Shown one piece after another: positions 15,583 to 26,003 of a stretch of DNA of 36,404 bases. Each line of letters starts with the position of its first letter. Position 1 is the stretch's first letter. A program made the position numbers and the translations under genes. The stretch is taken from assembly GCA_022707965.1 (NCBI GenBank), contig JAKIZO010000001.1:65888-102291 (forward strand), given 5' to 3'. The notes beneath the pieces are model-generated. The model was given only the letters and a program-made list of their open reading frames with translations, was not told the origin of the DNA and searched no databases. Source of the DNA: Bacteroidota bacterium (lineage in GTDB: Bacteria > Bacteroidota > Ignavibacteria > Kapaibacteriales > UBA2268).

Positions 15583-18210
15583 ATGAAAGAAAAGCAAACC
15601 CCGCTGATGCGGCAATATAATCAGATAAAAGAGCGATATCCCGATTCTATTTTACTATTTCGGTTGGGTGATTTTTACGAAACGTTCAACGAAGATGCCC
15701 AAATAACTGCAAAAGTATGCGGTATTGCACTCACCAAGCGGAACAACGGAGCGGGAGCCGATATGCCACTGGCGGGATTTCCTTACCACCAACTGGACAA
15801 TTATTTGCCGAAGCTTGTTCGTGCGGGTTATCGTGTAGCTGTATGCGAGCAACTCGAAGACCCAAAACTTGCCCGCGGAATTGTCAAACGCGACGTTGTC
15901 GAAGTAGTTACCCCGGGTGTTGCTCTTTACGAAAAAGTTCTGGATGCGGGAAAGAACAATTATGTTGCTTCGATTTATCTATCGCAAGATAAAAAGCGAA
16001 ACAACACAATTGGCTTTGCGGCAATAGATGTTTCGACGGGCGATTTTTTCACAACCGAAATTGCATTTTCGCAACTTGTGGACTTGCTCGAAGGGATTGT
16101 GCCATCGGAAATAATTGTTGCAAAAGTGCAGATGGCTTTCTTCCTTGAAACATTGAACAAATTGAGCTTTAAGCCTTCGATTACAAAGCTCGAAGATTGG
16201 TTTTTCGATTATGAATTTGCAAGCAAATTGATTTTAGATACATTCTCGACTAAAAGCTTAAAGGGATTTGGAATAGACGAACTTCCCGACGGGATTATCT
16301 CTTCGGGTGCGGTGCTTCACTACGTGAAAACGATGCAAAATGGGAATATCGGGCATTTGCAGTGCATTCGTCACTACAACCCAACAAACTATATGATGCT
16401 CGATGCAGCAACGCGAAGAAACCTTGAAATTACATATTCTTTTGCGGGAACGCAGGACGGTGCATTGCTCAAAGTATTAGATAGGACTTCAACTTCGGTG
16501 GGAAGCCGAATGCTAAAACGCTGGGTTACTCATCCACTTAAAGCAATCAACCCGATAAATCATCGATTGGCTGCTGTCGAAGAATTTTTCAACAAATACG
16601 AAACAAGCCTGTTGCTTAGAAAAAAGCTTGGCGAAACAGCAGATTTGGAACGTCTCTCGGCAAAAGTTGCTACCGGCAGAGCAAATCCAAGAGATGCCGT
16701 TGCAATTCGCAGCACATTGAAAATTATTCCCGAGCTGAAAGAAATATTGAGCGAATTTGCTTCTCCGCTAATCAGTGAAATAAATATCTCGCTACTTACG
16801 CTCGATAATTTGCTTGAAATATTAGAACGGGCACTGCTGGACGAGCCATCGGTCAATTTTGGGAATGGGAATATATTTCGAGAAGGGTATCATTCGGAAC
16901 TGGACGATTATGTGAATGCGAAGTTTTCTGCTAAGAAATGGATTTCGGACTTTCAGGAAGCAGAACGCGAACGCACGGGAATACCATCGCTAAAAGTCAG
17001 TTTCAACAATGTATTCGGCTATTACATTGAAATTACAAATACTCATAAAGATAAAGTGCCTGCTGATTACGAACGAAAGCAAACTCTAACTAATGCGGAA
17101 CGCTACACAACACCAATTTTAAAGGATTTCGAGAACAAGATACTATCGGCAGAAGAAAAAATCATTGAGATTGAACAGCGGCTTTTTGCAGAATTGCGTT
17201 TAAATATTTATTCTGAATTGCCCCGCTTGCAGCAAAACGCCGAAAATCTTGCAACACTCGATTGCTTGCTTTCGTTTGCAACTGTTGCAAGAGAGAACAA
17301 TTACACACGCCCCGAAATTGACACAAGCGAAATCTTAGAAATAGAAGATGGTCGCCACCCCGTGGTCGAAAAGATGTTGCCGACGGGCGAAAGTTTCGTA
17401 CCTAATTCTACGAAAATGAACACGTCGGACAACACTATTCACATAATCACGGGTCCGAATATGAGCGGAAAATCCTGCTATCTGCGACAGGTTGGGTTGA
17501 TTGTTCTGCTTGGGCAGATGGGCTCGTTTGTTCCGGCGAAAAGAGCAAAATTCGGGATTGTGGATAGAATTTTTACACGCGTGGGGGCACAAGACAATAT
17601 CACAAGCGGCGAAAGTACATTTCTGGTCGAAATGCAGGAAGCGGCAAATATTATAAATAATGCAACGCGCCGAAGCTTGATACTGCTTGATGAAGTCGGT
17701 CGCGGCACAGCAACTTTCGATGGTATTTCAATTGCCTGGGCTATTGCCGAATATATTCACAATGAAATTAAGGCAAAAACGCTATTTGCAACGCACTACC
17801 ACGAGCTCAACGATATGGCAGAACGATACGCGGGAATTAAGAACTACCGCGTGGAAGTAATCGAAGCAGATGGCAACGTCGTATTCACTCACAAAGTTTC
17901 GAGTGGCGGCAGCGACCATTCGTTCGGTATTCACGTTGCACAAATGGCAGGGCTTCCCGCGAAAATTATCGAACGAGCAAATGAAATTATGAAATCATTC
18001 GAGGGAGCTGCAAACGAACCACAAAGCGAACACAAACCAGATATTAGCAGAATAAAGACGCGTCAGAAAGGACAATCGCACCAGCAGCTTTCAATTTTTG
18101 AGTTCAAGGACGACGCCTTGCGTGAAAAAATTAAATCAATTGACGTCGATAACATTACACCAATCGAAGCACTTAAAATTCTTAATGAGCTGAAAAAAGA
18201 AATAAAGTAA
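15583..18210 (+). CDS. mutS: DNA mismatch repair protein MutS
   Basis: The protein has 875 residues, the normal MutS1 length. The mismatch-reading FYE is at 31-33 (RLGDFYETF). Connector, lever and clamp regions follow, then the ATPase with Walker A GPNMSGKS at 624-631, Walker B ILLDE at 700-704, the signature GRGTATFDGISIAWA and FATHYHEL. A likely sliding-clamp-binding motif QLSIF occurs at 835-839, and the C-terminus (TPIEALKILNELKKEIK) matches the MutS oligomerisation tail. It recognises base mismatches and small loops in new DNA and recruits MutL. MutL is not in the window. The gene stands 190 bases after the divergent asparaginase-like gene, and TATAAT at 15545-15550 may be its -10 box. 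Confidence 0.97.
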   Translation: MKEKQTPLMRQYNQIKERYPDSILLFRLGDFYETFNEDAQITAKVCGIALTKRNNGAGADMPLAGFPYHQLDNYLPKLVRAGYRVAVCEQLEDPKLARGIVKRDVVEVVTPGVALYEKVLDAGKNNYVASIYLSQDKKRNNTIGFAAIDVSTGDFFTTEIAFSQLVDLLEGIVPSEIIVAKVQMAFFLETLNKLSFKPSITKLEDWFFDYEFASKLILDTFSTKSLKGFGIDELPDGIISSGAVLHYVKTMQNGNIGHLQCIRHYNPTNYMMLDAATRRNLEITYSFAGTQDGALLKVLDRTSTSVGSRMLKRWVTHPLKAINPINHRLAAVEEFFNKYETSLLLRKKLGETADLERLSAKVATGRANPRDAVAIRSTLKIIPELKEILSEFASPLISEINISLLTLDNLLEILERALLDEPSVNFGNGNIFREGYHSELDDYVNAKFSAKKWISDFQEAERERTGIPSLKVSFNNVFGYYIEITNTHKDKVPADYERKQTLTNAERYTTPILKDFENKILSAEEKIIEIEQRLFAELRLNIYSELPRLQQNAENLATLDCLLSFATVARENNYTRPEIDTSEILEIEDGRHPVVEKMLPTGESFVPNSTKMNTSDNTIHIITGPNMSGKSCYLRQVGLIVLLGQMGSFVPAKRAKFGIVDRIFTRVGAQDNITSGESTFLVEMQEAANIINNATRRSLILLDEVGRGTATFDGISIAWAIAEYIHNEIKAKTLFATHYHELNDMAERYAGIKNYRVEVIEADGNVVFTHKVSSGGSDHSFGIHVAQMAGLPAKIIERANEIMKSFEGAANEPQSEHKPDISRIKTRQKGQSHQQLSIFEFKDDALREKIKSIDVDNITPIEALKILNELKKEIK

Positions 18211-18276
18211 AACCTATTTTCGTTTAATTCGTAATTCAAGTGTAATTTTTATTTGTTTTAAGTGTATATTTAATTG

Positions 18277-20586
18277 ATGAAACTGAAAATAATCGCCATA
18301 TTAATTGTATTTTCGTTACAGACTGCTAATAGCTACTGGGAAGAAGTAACTAATATGCCTGATTTATATAGACAAAGCTACTGGCTCGATGTTTATTTTC
18401 TCGAAAGCAATCCGCAATATGGTTGGGTGTGTGGTTACGAAGGTAAGGTAATACGCACAACTGATGGTGGTCATAGCTGGCAAGGAACGCAAATAGCAGA
18501 GATAGACCAAATCGAAAGCATACACTTTGTTTCGCCTTTTGTTGGGTATTGCTCGGGCGAAGGGAAAATTTTCAAATCTATCAATGGAGGAGCAAGCTGG
18601 GTTAATATTTCGCCGCGTGCTGATGATGTATTGCTATGGGGCACATATTTTCTCGACGAGAATTTGGGCTTTGTGATAGGTGGCAACTGCGTAGGTTATC
18701 AGAAATTCTTCAAAACTACGAACGGCGGGCAAAATTGGACTTCCTATGATTTCTTCTATCCAAATACGAAACTTGCTGATTGCATTGTATATCCTGATGG
18801 AACGGGCTACGCTGTAAGCAGTGGTGTAGTTTGGCGAACGACAAATATGGGTACGAGCTGGTCGGTGTTCAGTCGAACTGGTGGATTGGATTGGCACGAA
18901 GAAATAGCACACAAAGGTAGATCGTTCCTTGTTCCCTATTCCTTATCTTGCGACGGAACAACAACAAACCGCGGTGGTATTCGCTTTTCAACAAATATGG
19001 GCGGCAACTGGCGGGATTATGTTACAAATGGTTCAATGTATGGTTCGTTTCTGCTGGATAGTCTTCGCGGTTGGGCTTGTGGGCTGAACCGTGAAGCGTA
19101 TTACACTTCTGATGGTGGCAAAACCTGGGAACTACGAAATTGTGGAATTCCACCGGGGAAAAATCTTGATGATATCTGGTTTGTAGATGATACAACGGGC
19201 TGGCTTGCGGGCGAAGGACTTTATCGATTGCGTCGAAGTTCAATTCCACAACCGAATATTTTATTGCTCGGGCAAAACGAAATTTGCGAGGGCGACACAG
19301 TTGAGCTTGTCGTGGAAGGCAATTATAAGAAAATTCGATGGTCTACGGGCGAGACAACTAAATCAATCAAAGTGCATAAGAGCGGAAAATACAACGTTTA
19401 TGTGGAAAATTCAGAATGCGAATATGCTTATTCGGGCGAAATCGAAATCATTGTGCGGCAAGCCGACAAAATTGTTCTGCAACCAAGTAAATCGACGCCT
19501 TGCGATGGGGACACCGTCTTGCTTAAAGTAATTTCCAATCACAGTAATATTCGTTGGAGCAATGGAGAAACGGGAACCGAGATATTATTAACCAAAAGCG
19601 AAAAAATTAAGGTTGTTGCTGAGGACGCATTTGGTTGCGTGGATACATTAGATTACGCAATTGTGTTCAACCCTTTGCCTGAACCGAAGATTATTCCGCT
19701 TGGCAGGACAAATGTATGCATCGGAGATAGCGTTTTGCTGCAAGTAGTGCCTGATTTTCCTGTTGTTGAATGGTTCGACGAGCAGGGCAGGCAAGTTGCC
19801 AGCGGGCAGTTTCTAAAAGTGGGCGAAAGCGGTAAATTTATGGCGACAGTTGTGGATAAGAATGGCTGTGGTGGGACGACAGAACCAATAGAAATTACCG
19901 TTCGCCACGAGACTAATAGATTAACTGTTCTACTTTCGGGCAAAGAATTTTTTGTCGATAGTGTGCATTATCCCGAATTGTCCTGCTCAAAGATAAAGAT
20001 TAAGAATATAAGCCAGCTGAATTACACAATAGATAATCCATACTTGTCCTACAAACTTTCGTTCTCAATTCCGCAAAGTCAACTTCCGATATTTATTGCG
20101 GCAGGCGAAGAAAGAGAAATAGCGGTTTGTTATTCGCCGCGTTCGCTCAATTTTGAGCGCGATACTTTGATAATTGAAGATGTGTGCAACGACCACATAA
20201 TTCCACTTGTTGCGTTTTCGGTGCCGAATAAGTATTATGGAGATACACGCTGCGATGCAAGTTTGCTACTTGAAACGGTGAAAATCAATTCGGGCAACAA
20301 CTTTGTGATTGCATCGCCATATCCCAATCCTGCCTCGAAAATTGTATATATTCCTTACTCGAAGGTTAAGTCCACGCAAACGCTCAAAACTGATGTGTTT
20401 GACGTGCTTGGCAACCAAATTGCGTCGGGTAAAGAGGTTGTCAAAGAACAATTAGAAATTGATGGGACTGAAATTGAGCAGGGTATAATTGAAATAGACA
20501 CAAGTGGATTAAAATCTGGTATGTATTTTGCGGTAGTAAAATCAAATACAAAAGTGGAGAAAATTAAGTTTATAATACAACAATAA
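18277..20586 (+). CDS. Secreted BNR/YCF48-repeat protein with T9SS type A sorting domain
   Basis: The protein has 769 residues from the ATG at 18277; an in-frame TTG lies just before it. A signal peptide (MKLKIIAILIVFSLQTANS) is followed by a beta-propeller-like region with repeated T-DGG--W turns: TTDGGHSW (61-68), SINGGASW (101-108), TTNGGQNW (about 146), TTNMGTSW (about 188) and TSDGGKTW (about 277). These resemble the YCF48/BNR repeats common in secreted Bacteroidota proteins. Three PKD/Ig-like modules follow, each opening with a CxGD(T/S)V motif (about 335-560). The C-terminus has SPYPNPASKIVYIP and LKSGMYFAVVKSN, a type A sorting domain. It is a surface or secreted protein, possibly binding a polymer; no hydrolase residues are evident. 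It follows mutS by 66 bases but is functionally unrelated. Confidence 0.85.
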   Translation: MKLKIIAILIVFSLQTANSYWEEVTNMPDLYRQSYWLDVYFLESNPQYGWVCGYEGKVIRTTDGGHSWQGTQIAEIDQIESIHFVSPFVGYCSGEGKIFKSINGGASWVNISPRADDVLLWGTYFLDENLGFVIGGNCVGYQKFFKTTNGGQNWTSYDFFYPNTKLADCIVYPDGTGYAVSSGVVWRTTNMGTSWSVFSRTGGLDWHEEIAHKGRSFLVPYSLSCDGTTTNRGGIRFSTNMGGNWRDYVTNGSMYGSFLLDSLRGWACGLNREAYYTSDGGKTWELRNCGIPPGKNLDDIWFVDDTTGWLAGEGLYRLRRSSIPQPNILLLGQNEICEGDTVELVVEGNYKKIRWSTGETTKSIKVHKSGKYNVYVENSECEYAYSGEIEIIVRQADKIVLQPSKSTPCDGDTVLLKVISNHSNIRWSNGETGTEILLTKSEKIKVVAEDAFGCVDTLDYAIVFNPLPEPKIIPLGRTNVCIGDSVLLQVVPDFPVVEWFDEQGRQVASGQFLKVGESGKFMATVVDKNGCGGTTEPIEITVRHETNRLTVLLSGKEFFVDSVHYPELSCSKIKIKNISQLNYTIDNPYLSYKLSFSIPQSQLPIFIAAGEEREIAVCYSPRSLNFERDTLIIEDVCNDHIIPLVAFSVPNKYYGDTRCDASLLLETVKINSGNNFVIASPYPNPASKIVYIPYSKVKSTQTLKTDVFDVLGNQIASGKEVVKEQLEIDGTEIEQGIIEIDTSGLKSGMYFAVVKSNTKVEKIKFIIQQ

Positions 20587-20657
20587 CTTGTTTTTTGAAA
20601 TAGAATTTAATAAATTACGTTTTTATAAATACTTAGCTAAATCAAAAAGAGAAATTA

Positions 20658-22721
20658 ATGAAACCACTGCGTGTAGCGTTTTTATGGCATCAACATCAGC
20701 CATATTATAGATGGGAGAATGAATTTATTCTTCCATGGGTTCGTATGCACGCAGTAAAAGATTATTACGATTTGCCTTGCCTGCTGAAATCTTATCCAAA
20801 TTTGAAACAAACATTTAATTTTGCCCCATCGCTAATGTTGCAAATCGATGAATATCTGAGCGGAAAGGTCAAAGATAGAGTTCAAATATTAACAGAAAAA
20901 TCGCCATCAGCACTAACTGAAAACGACAAAAAAGAAATATTGAAGCAATTTTTTGTAATAAACTATGAAAATTTAATTAAGCCGCACAAACGATATCTGG
21001 AACTTTATCAAAAGAAGCAATCAGGTGAAGATTTCAGCGAGGAAGATTTTCTTGATTTGCAGGTTTGGTATAATTTAGCGTGGGTGGGCGAAATATCGAA
21101 GAAAGACGAAAAAATTCAGAGCTTGATTGCCAAAAATAGAAATTTCACAGAGGAAGATAAACGCTACGTATTGGAATATCATCAAAAAGTAATGGCAAAG
21201 GTTTCTCCGCTAATGAAAGAGCTAATGGAGCGAGGCCAGGTGGAAATATCTTGTTCGCCTGAGTATCACCCGATTTTGCCATTGCTTATTGATGCACGGA
21301 GTGCTCTGGAAGCGATGCCGTGGCTGGATTTATCGGAACTGGATTTTCGTTATCCCGAGGACGCCCAGGCGCAAATCGAACGTGGTATTAATATTTATAA
21401 AGAGAAATTTGGCACTATGCCAGCGGGTGTGTGGCCTTCGGAGGGTTCGCTATCGGACGCCACTTGTGATATGCTTGCCGAGCAAAATATTCGTTGGGCT
21501 GCAACTGATGAGCAGATGCTTAAAGAAACTGCGGGCAATAGTTTCTATGATACGATGAAGTTTTTCACGCAAGTATACAGAAATGATGAAAAGAATCAGG
21601 AATTACGTTTGTTATTCCGCGACCGCTTTCTCTCTGATAGAATAGGCTTTGTCTATTCAAATTGGGACGCAAAAGAAGCAGCAGACGAGTTTTGTTCGCA
21701 TCTGGATAGCATACGCAACGAAATAGTGCGGCTCTACGGCGAAGACGCACTCGATTTTGCCGCTGTAACTGTTATTCTCGACGGCGAAAATTGCTGGGAA
21801 TTCTACAAAAACAATGGGATTGATTTCCTCAACCACTTGTTCAGCAATTTAAGCAACGAAGAAAAATACAAGACAATAACTTGTTCCGAGGCAGTCGATG
21901 CGCTTCATCCTGAACACTCGAAAGTGTTCAACCACATTCACGCAGGGTCGTGGATAAATGCTAATTTTGGCATCTGGATAGGACATCGAGATGATATTAC
22001 AGCGTGGAAAATGCTATCGCGCGCCCGCACAGAAGTGGAATTCAACAAACATAGTCTAAAAGATGATATTTTACAGGAAGTAATGCGAGAAATCTACATT
22101 GCCGAGGGTTCAGATTGGTTCTGGTGGTATGGTCCCGAACACAATGCCCCGAACAAACCGGATTTCGACATACTTTTCCGAAGGCATCTACAAAGAATAT
22201 ACGAATTGATGGGAATAGAAATTCCGATTAGTTTGCTTTCGCCAATTTCGCTAATAGATACATATCAACAATATATTGCTTCGTCGAAACAAATTTTCCC
22301 GCGCTGCAACGGTAAATCGTCCGAAATGCCCGAATGGGAATATTCAGCAAGGTTCAATACTGCGGGCGTTATGACTACGATGCACCAAAGCGGCGAGTTT
22401 CTCAAACGGCTCTATATAGGTAATAATTCGGACGCACTTTTCTTCCGTTTTGAGCTGGAACGAGCGCTCGAAGAAGATGACTTTATAGAATTGCGAATTG
22501 ACAACGACTATTATATCTTTATTTTCAGAGATAAAATTGATATAGTGAATAAGTCGGATTATCTATGTTTCCGAAAATTTGCTCTGGGCGAATATATTGA
22601 TGTTGCACTTGATTTTATGAAAAAGACCAAATATAAAATTAATATCACACTCAAAACAAACGCAAAACGAAACATAATTGAATATACGCGGGAATGCCCG
22701 ATTGTTTATTACTTTGTCTGA
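20658..22721 (+). CDS. Glycoside hydrolase family 57 protein (alpha-glucan amylase/transferase type)
   Basis: The protein has 687 residues. GH57 conserved regions are visible in order: WHQHQPYY (10-17), a His-containing motif near CSPEYHPILPLL, GVWPSEGSLSD with the nucleophile E262, and ILDGENCWEFY with the acid/base D375. A helical region follows, ending in EHNAPNKPDFDILFRRHL. The last 140 residues form a beta-rich C-terminal domain (TTMHQSGEFL, LFFRFELERAL). There is no signal peptide, so it should act in the cytoplasm on glycogen or maltodextrin as an alpha-amylase, pullulanase-like enzyme or 4-alpha-glucanotransferase; the sequence alone does not decide which. It is coupled to the PNP gene, 4 bases downstream. 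Confidence 0.9.
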   Translation: MKPLRVAFLWHQHQPYYRWENEFILPWVRMHAVKDYYDLPCLLKSYPNLKQTFNFAPSLMLQIDEYLSGKVKDRVQILTEKSPSALTENDKKEILKQFFVINYENLIKPHKRYLELYQKKQSGEDFSEEDFLDLQVWYNLAWVGEISKKDEKIQSLIAKNRNFTEEDKRYVLEYHQKVMAKVSPLMKELMERGQVEISCSPEYHPILPLLIDARSALEAMPWLDLSELDFRYPEDAQAQIERGINIYKEKFGTMPAGVWPSEGSLSDATCDMLAEQNIRWAATDEQMLKETAGNSFYDTMKFFTQVYRNDEKNQELRLLFRDRFLSDRIGFVYSNWDAKEAADEFCSHLDSIRNEIVRLYGEDALDFAAVTVILDGENCWEFYKNNGIDFLNHLFSNLSNEEKYKTITCSEAVDALHPEHSKVFNHIHAGSWINANFGIWIGHRDDITAWKMLSRARTEVEFNKHSLKDDILQEVMREIYIAEGSDWFWWYGPEHNAPNKPDFDILFRRHLQRIYELMGIEIPISLLSPISLIDTYQQYIASSKQIFPRCNGKSSEMPEWEYSARFNTAGVMTTMHQSGEFLKRLYIGNNSDALFFRFELERALEEDDFIELRIDNDYYIFIFRDKIDIVNKSDYLCFRKFALGEYIDVALDFMKKTKYKINITLKTNAKRNIIEYTRECPIVYYFV

Positions 22722-22725
22722 CGAA

Positions 22726-23544
22726 ATGAAATCCACACTACGTAAAGAAATTTTAGAGAAATATACAAAATCTGCCGAGTTTGTTCATCAACACTTTCCC
22801 CGTAAAATACATACAGCAATAGTTGCAGGAAGCGGATTTGGCGAGTTGTTTGAAGGCAAAAATTTGCTTCGAGAAATCCCGTACTTGCAAATCCCAAATT
22901 TTCCGCAACCAACAGCCGCTGGACACAAAGGTAGCCTACTATTTGTAGAAATTGCTGATAAATTGTGTATGGTTTTTAGTGGGCGGTTTCATTTTTATGA
23001 AGGATTTAGAGTGGAAGAAGTTGCGTCGGTTTCAATTTTGGCAGGTTTGCTTGGGATAGACAAGATGATTTTTACGAATGCGGCGGGCGGACTAAATCAA
23101 TTCTATAATGTTGGTGATTGCGTCCTTATTCGAGATACGATAAATTTTCTTTACAGAAGCGAGGCTTGCTTGTTTAGTGCTTATGAAATAAAAGAAGAAA
23201 TTTTTTCGATTAGCTGGAATGATAAATTAACAAAAAAGCTTGAAGAGGTCAAAATTCCGTTTAACGAGGGTGTTTATATAAGCACAATCGGACCGAGCTA
23301 CGAAACACCAGCGGAAATTCGCTTCTTCCGTCGATTAGGTGCGGATTGCGTTGGTATGAGCACAATAATTGAAGCAAAGGTTGCTTCGCAACTGGGAATT
23401 GAAAGTTTAGGCATTTCTCTAATTACCAACAAGTTAGTTGAGGTTGCAACAAGTTCGATTTCCCACGATGAAGTGTTAATTGCAAGTAGGAAGGCACTTC
23501 CTGTTGCCAAAAGAATAATTGAAGAAGCTGTTAATATTTATTAA
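22726..23544 (+). CDS. Purine nucleoside phosphorylase
   Basis: The protein has 272 residues from the ATG at 22726, four bases after the GH57 stop. An in-frame TTG at 22678 would lie inside the GH57 gene and add non-family residues. The protein is the trimeric PNP/MTAP type: IVAGSGFGELF (phosphate loop), FPQPTAAGHKG, VFSGRFHFYEG, TNAAGGLN, GVYISTIGPSYETPAE, GADCVGMSTIIEA, and a C-terminal ITN segment. It splits purine nucleosides with phosphate to give the free base and (deoxy)ribose 1-phosphate in salvage. The usual HGR of the family reads SGR here and the usual ITNxA reads ITNKL, so specificity may differ from classical PNP. No other purine gene is nearby. Confidence 0.92.
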   Translation: MKSTLRKEILEKYTKSAEFVHQHFPRKIHTAIVAGSGFGELFEGKNLLREIPYLQIPNFPQPTAAGHKGSLLFVEIADKLCMVFSGRFHFYEGFRVEEVASVSILAGLLGIDKMIFTNAAGGLNQFYNVGDCVLIRDTINFLYRSEACLFSAYEIKEEIFSISWNDKLTKKLEEVKIPFNEGVYISTIGPSYETPAEIRFFRRLGADCVGMSTIIEAKVASQLGIESLGISLITNKLVEVATSSISHDEVLIASRKALPVAKRIIEEAVNIY

Positions 23545-23564
23545 TCAAAAATGAATTGTTCCTT

Positions 23565-23609
23565 ATTTATTTTACATTTATCAATTTAATAAGATATTGT
23601 AAAATAAAT
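23565..23609. repeat. Inverted repeat between PNP and the OmpA-domain gene
   Basis: ATTTATTTTACA (23565-23576) and TGTAAAATAAAT (23598-23609) are perfect 12-bp inverted arms with a 21-base spacer. The position, 20 bases after the PNP stop and 54 bases before the next start, allows a weak terminator or an operator. The sequence is almost pure A/T, so chance cannot be excluded. Confidence 0.4.
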
Positions 23610-23663
23610 TACTTATTTTGATAGTCAATAATATATACTTCTAATATAAATTAGGAATTGCAG

Positions 23664-26003
23664 ATGAAAAAAATTTTACTGTTTATATTTTTAAGCACAA
23701 TAATTTTTGTCGACTTGCGCGCTGCCAAAGAGATAGAAATAAGCAGGGAATTCACCTTGCTTACATCTCAGCACGCACAAGGCTATCTGAAACCGCTTTT
23801 TACAACTCTGGGGGAAAGCCTCAATTCGGGTCTGTTTACCAAAGCAGATTATAAAAAGACTTTCACTCTTGGAATTGACATTAACGTAATGGGTATGTAT
23901 ATACCAAACAGCCAAAAAACTTATGATGCAGAGCTTCCCGACCTATATGGGAACACCGACAGAGTGCTCACTGCTGTGAAAAAAGACGGCACAATAATAC
24001 ACAACGTCAGAGGCAGCTGGCAGCAACCAACAATTTACGGCGGACGCTCGACTGCGATATTTGCGGCACCACAGAACCATTTTGCACCGGATTCGTTCTA
24101 CCGTTCGGTTGCGTTTATCGAGGGAAACAATATAAGATTTATGTCCGGGCTGCCTGTTTTGCAAGTGTTTATGGGATTGCCAACAAGGACGCAGTTTCGC
24201 GGGCGATTTATATCTGTTCCAATTGACGGAAGCAATTTCACTTATTACACAATTGCGGTAAATCAGAATATCGATAGATTATTCGATATGTTCGAGGACA
24301 AGAGCCATTCTCTGGCATTGCATTTTGCGTATCATTCGATGAAGAGGTCGCCCGGATTTGAAATTACGTCGTTTGCAGTTGGTGCTCATTACAGTTATGA
24401 AATTGCTGAGAATTTTTATGCAACTGCGGCAATGCAGTATGAAGATTTCAGCGGTAAGTTTCGTGCTGTAAAAGAGAAAAGCGAGGACCTGGAATTAGTC
24501 AATAGCCCATATCTTGAAATACGCGAAGCCCGTCCATTCAATTTTAATATAGAAAGTTTCACAAAATTTAGGATTGGCGGAGGTTTGTCGTATAAATTAT
24601 CGGCAATGGAGTTTAGTGCTTCGGCATATTATGCTTCGCAGCCGGTGCTATCAGCAGGATTTTCACTATATTTGATTGAAACTAAGGAGAAACAGCCACC
24701 ACCACCGCCACCACCAGCACCAGAGCCTGAACCAATTCCTGAACCAACATTTGCCGAAGAAATTAAGTTCGAGCAACCAATTATTGAGCAACCGGAAGTC
24801 AAAATAGAAGAGAAGAAGACACAACTTACAGCCGATATTGCTGCTTATGCAGTCGAAAATGGCACCGAAAAGCCATTGCTAACGATTAAAATGGAAGAAA
24901 ATATCTCGAAGCATATTTCTCCGTTGCTTCCAATGATATTTTTCGACGATAATTCTGCTGAAATACCTGCCAGGTACGAGCGAATTTCGGAGGATTCGGC
25001 AAGACGTATGGTTGCAAAAGATGTCTCCGAAGGCAATGCACTCGACGTGTATCACAGAATTCTCAATATTATTGGTATGAGAATGAAGAAGAACCCCGAT
25101 GCTGTTATCACGCTAACGGGCACTAATTCGGGAGTTGGAGCGGAACGCAACAACCGCCAGCTTTCGCAAAATCGCGCTGAGAATGTGAAAAAATATCTTG
25201 TTGAAGTGTGGGGAATTGAGCCTAATCGCATAAAAACTGTTGCTCGCAATTTGCCCGAAAAAGCTTCGAACAGCAGAGATGCTGATGGTATTGCAGAAAA
25301 TCGCCGCGTGGAAATTTCCTCGAACGACTGGGATATTATTGCTCCATCGGTTATTCAGGATACAACTCGGTTGATACTTCCGCCGATTATTCGCTTCCGT
25401 TCTGATGTAGCTTCGGACGCCGGAATTACTGACTGGCATTTGATTGTAACTGCAAGCACCAGAAAAGTCAGGGAAATATTCGGCAAAGGTGAGCAAATTC
25501 ATTTCGACGATTGGTTTGTCAAGGACGACGAAACAGCAAAAGCATTAATCAAGCATAATATGCAATTTAATTTATCTGTTACAGACAATGAAGGCAATCA
25601 TTACATTACTGATGTTAAAACATTGCCTGTCGAATTGAAAACTATTAGCAAGGAAACTGCAAAATCGGGCGACACAATAACAAATGTGTATGATTTAATT
25701 CTGTTCGATTTTGATAAAGCAACGCTTTCGAGCAATAATATGAAAATTATCGATATGATAAAGAAAGAAATGCCCGAAAATTCAATTGTGAAAATTACGG
25801 GATATACAGACAGAATGGGCAACGAGGACTATAATGAAAGATTGTCGCTATCGCGTGCAATATCCGCAAGCAAAGCGCTCGGTCGCCCCGATGCTCAGAC
25901 AATTGGTTCGGGAGAAAAAGTGTTGCTCTACGACAACGATTTGCCCGAAGGACGCTTTTATAGCCGTACGGTTATTATTGAAGTTAAGATACCAGTAAAA
26001 TAG
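23664..26003 (+). CDS. Envelope protein with two OmpA-like domains and Pro-rich hinge
   Basis: The protein has 779 residues from the ATG at 23664, with AGGA at 23653-23656; a TTG six bases upstream is less likely. A signal peptide (MKKILLFIFLSTIIFVDLRAA) leads into about 320 residues of beta-rich sequence that could form a barrel or periplasmic beta domain. A PPPPPPPAPEPEPIPEP hinge follows at about 347-363, then an OmpA-like domain (about 463-553, TLTGTNSGVGAERNN, LSQNRAENVKKYL, ENRRVEI), a linker domain, and a second OmpA-like domain (about 676-779, DFDKATLS, ITGYTDRMGNEDYN, LSLSRAISASKAL). OmpA domains bind peptidoglycan, so it should tie the outer membrane to the wall. Two such domains in tandem are uncommon. 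The lipoprotein gene follows directly. Confidence 0.85.
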   Translation: MKKILLFIFLSTIIFVDLRAAKEIEISREFTLLTSQHAQGYLKPLFTTLGESLNSGLFTKADYKKTFTLGIDINVMGMYIPNSQKTYDAELPDLYGNTDRVLTAVKKDGTIIHNVRGSWQQPTIYGGRSTAIFAAPQNHFAPDSFYRSVAFIEGNNIRFMSGLPVLQVFMGLPTRTQFRGRFISVPIDGSNFTYYTIAVNQNIDRLFDMFEDKSHSLALHFAYHSMKRSPGFEITSFAVGAHYSYEIAENFYATAAMQYEDFSGKFRAVKEKSEDLELVNSPYLEIREARPFNFNIESFTKFRIGGGLSYKLSAMEFSASAYYASQPVLSAGFSLYLIETKEKQPPPPPPPAPEPEPIPEPTFAEEIKFEQPIIEQPEVKIEEKKTQLTADIAAYAVENGTEKPLLTIKMEENISKHISPLLPMIFFDDNSAEIPARYERISEDSARRMVAKDVSEGNALDVYHRILNIIGMRMKKNPDAVITLTGTNSGVGAERNNRQLSQNRAENVKKYLVEVWGIEPNRIKTVARNLPEKASNSRDADGIAENRRVEISSNDWDIIAPSVIQDTTRLILPPIIRFRSDVASDAGITDWHLIVTASTRKVREIFGKGEQIHFDDWFVKDDETAKALIKHNMQFNLSVTDNEGNHYITDVKTLPVELKTISKETAKSGDTITNVYDLILFDFDKATLSSNNMKIIDMIKKEMPENSIVKITGYTDRMGNEDYNERLSLSRAISASKALGRPDAQTIGSGEKVLLYDNDLPEGRFYSRTVIIEVKIPVK

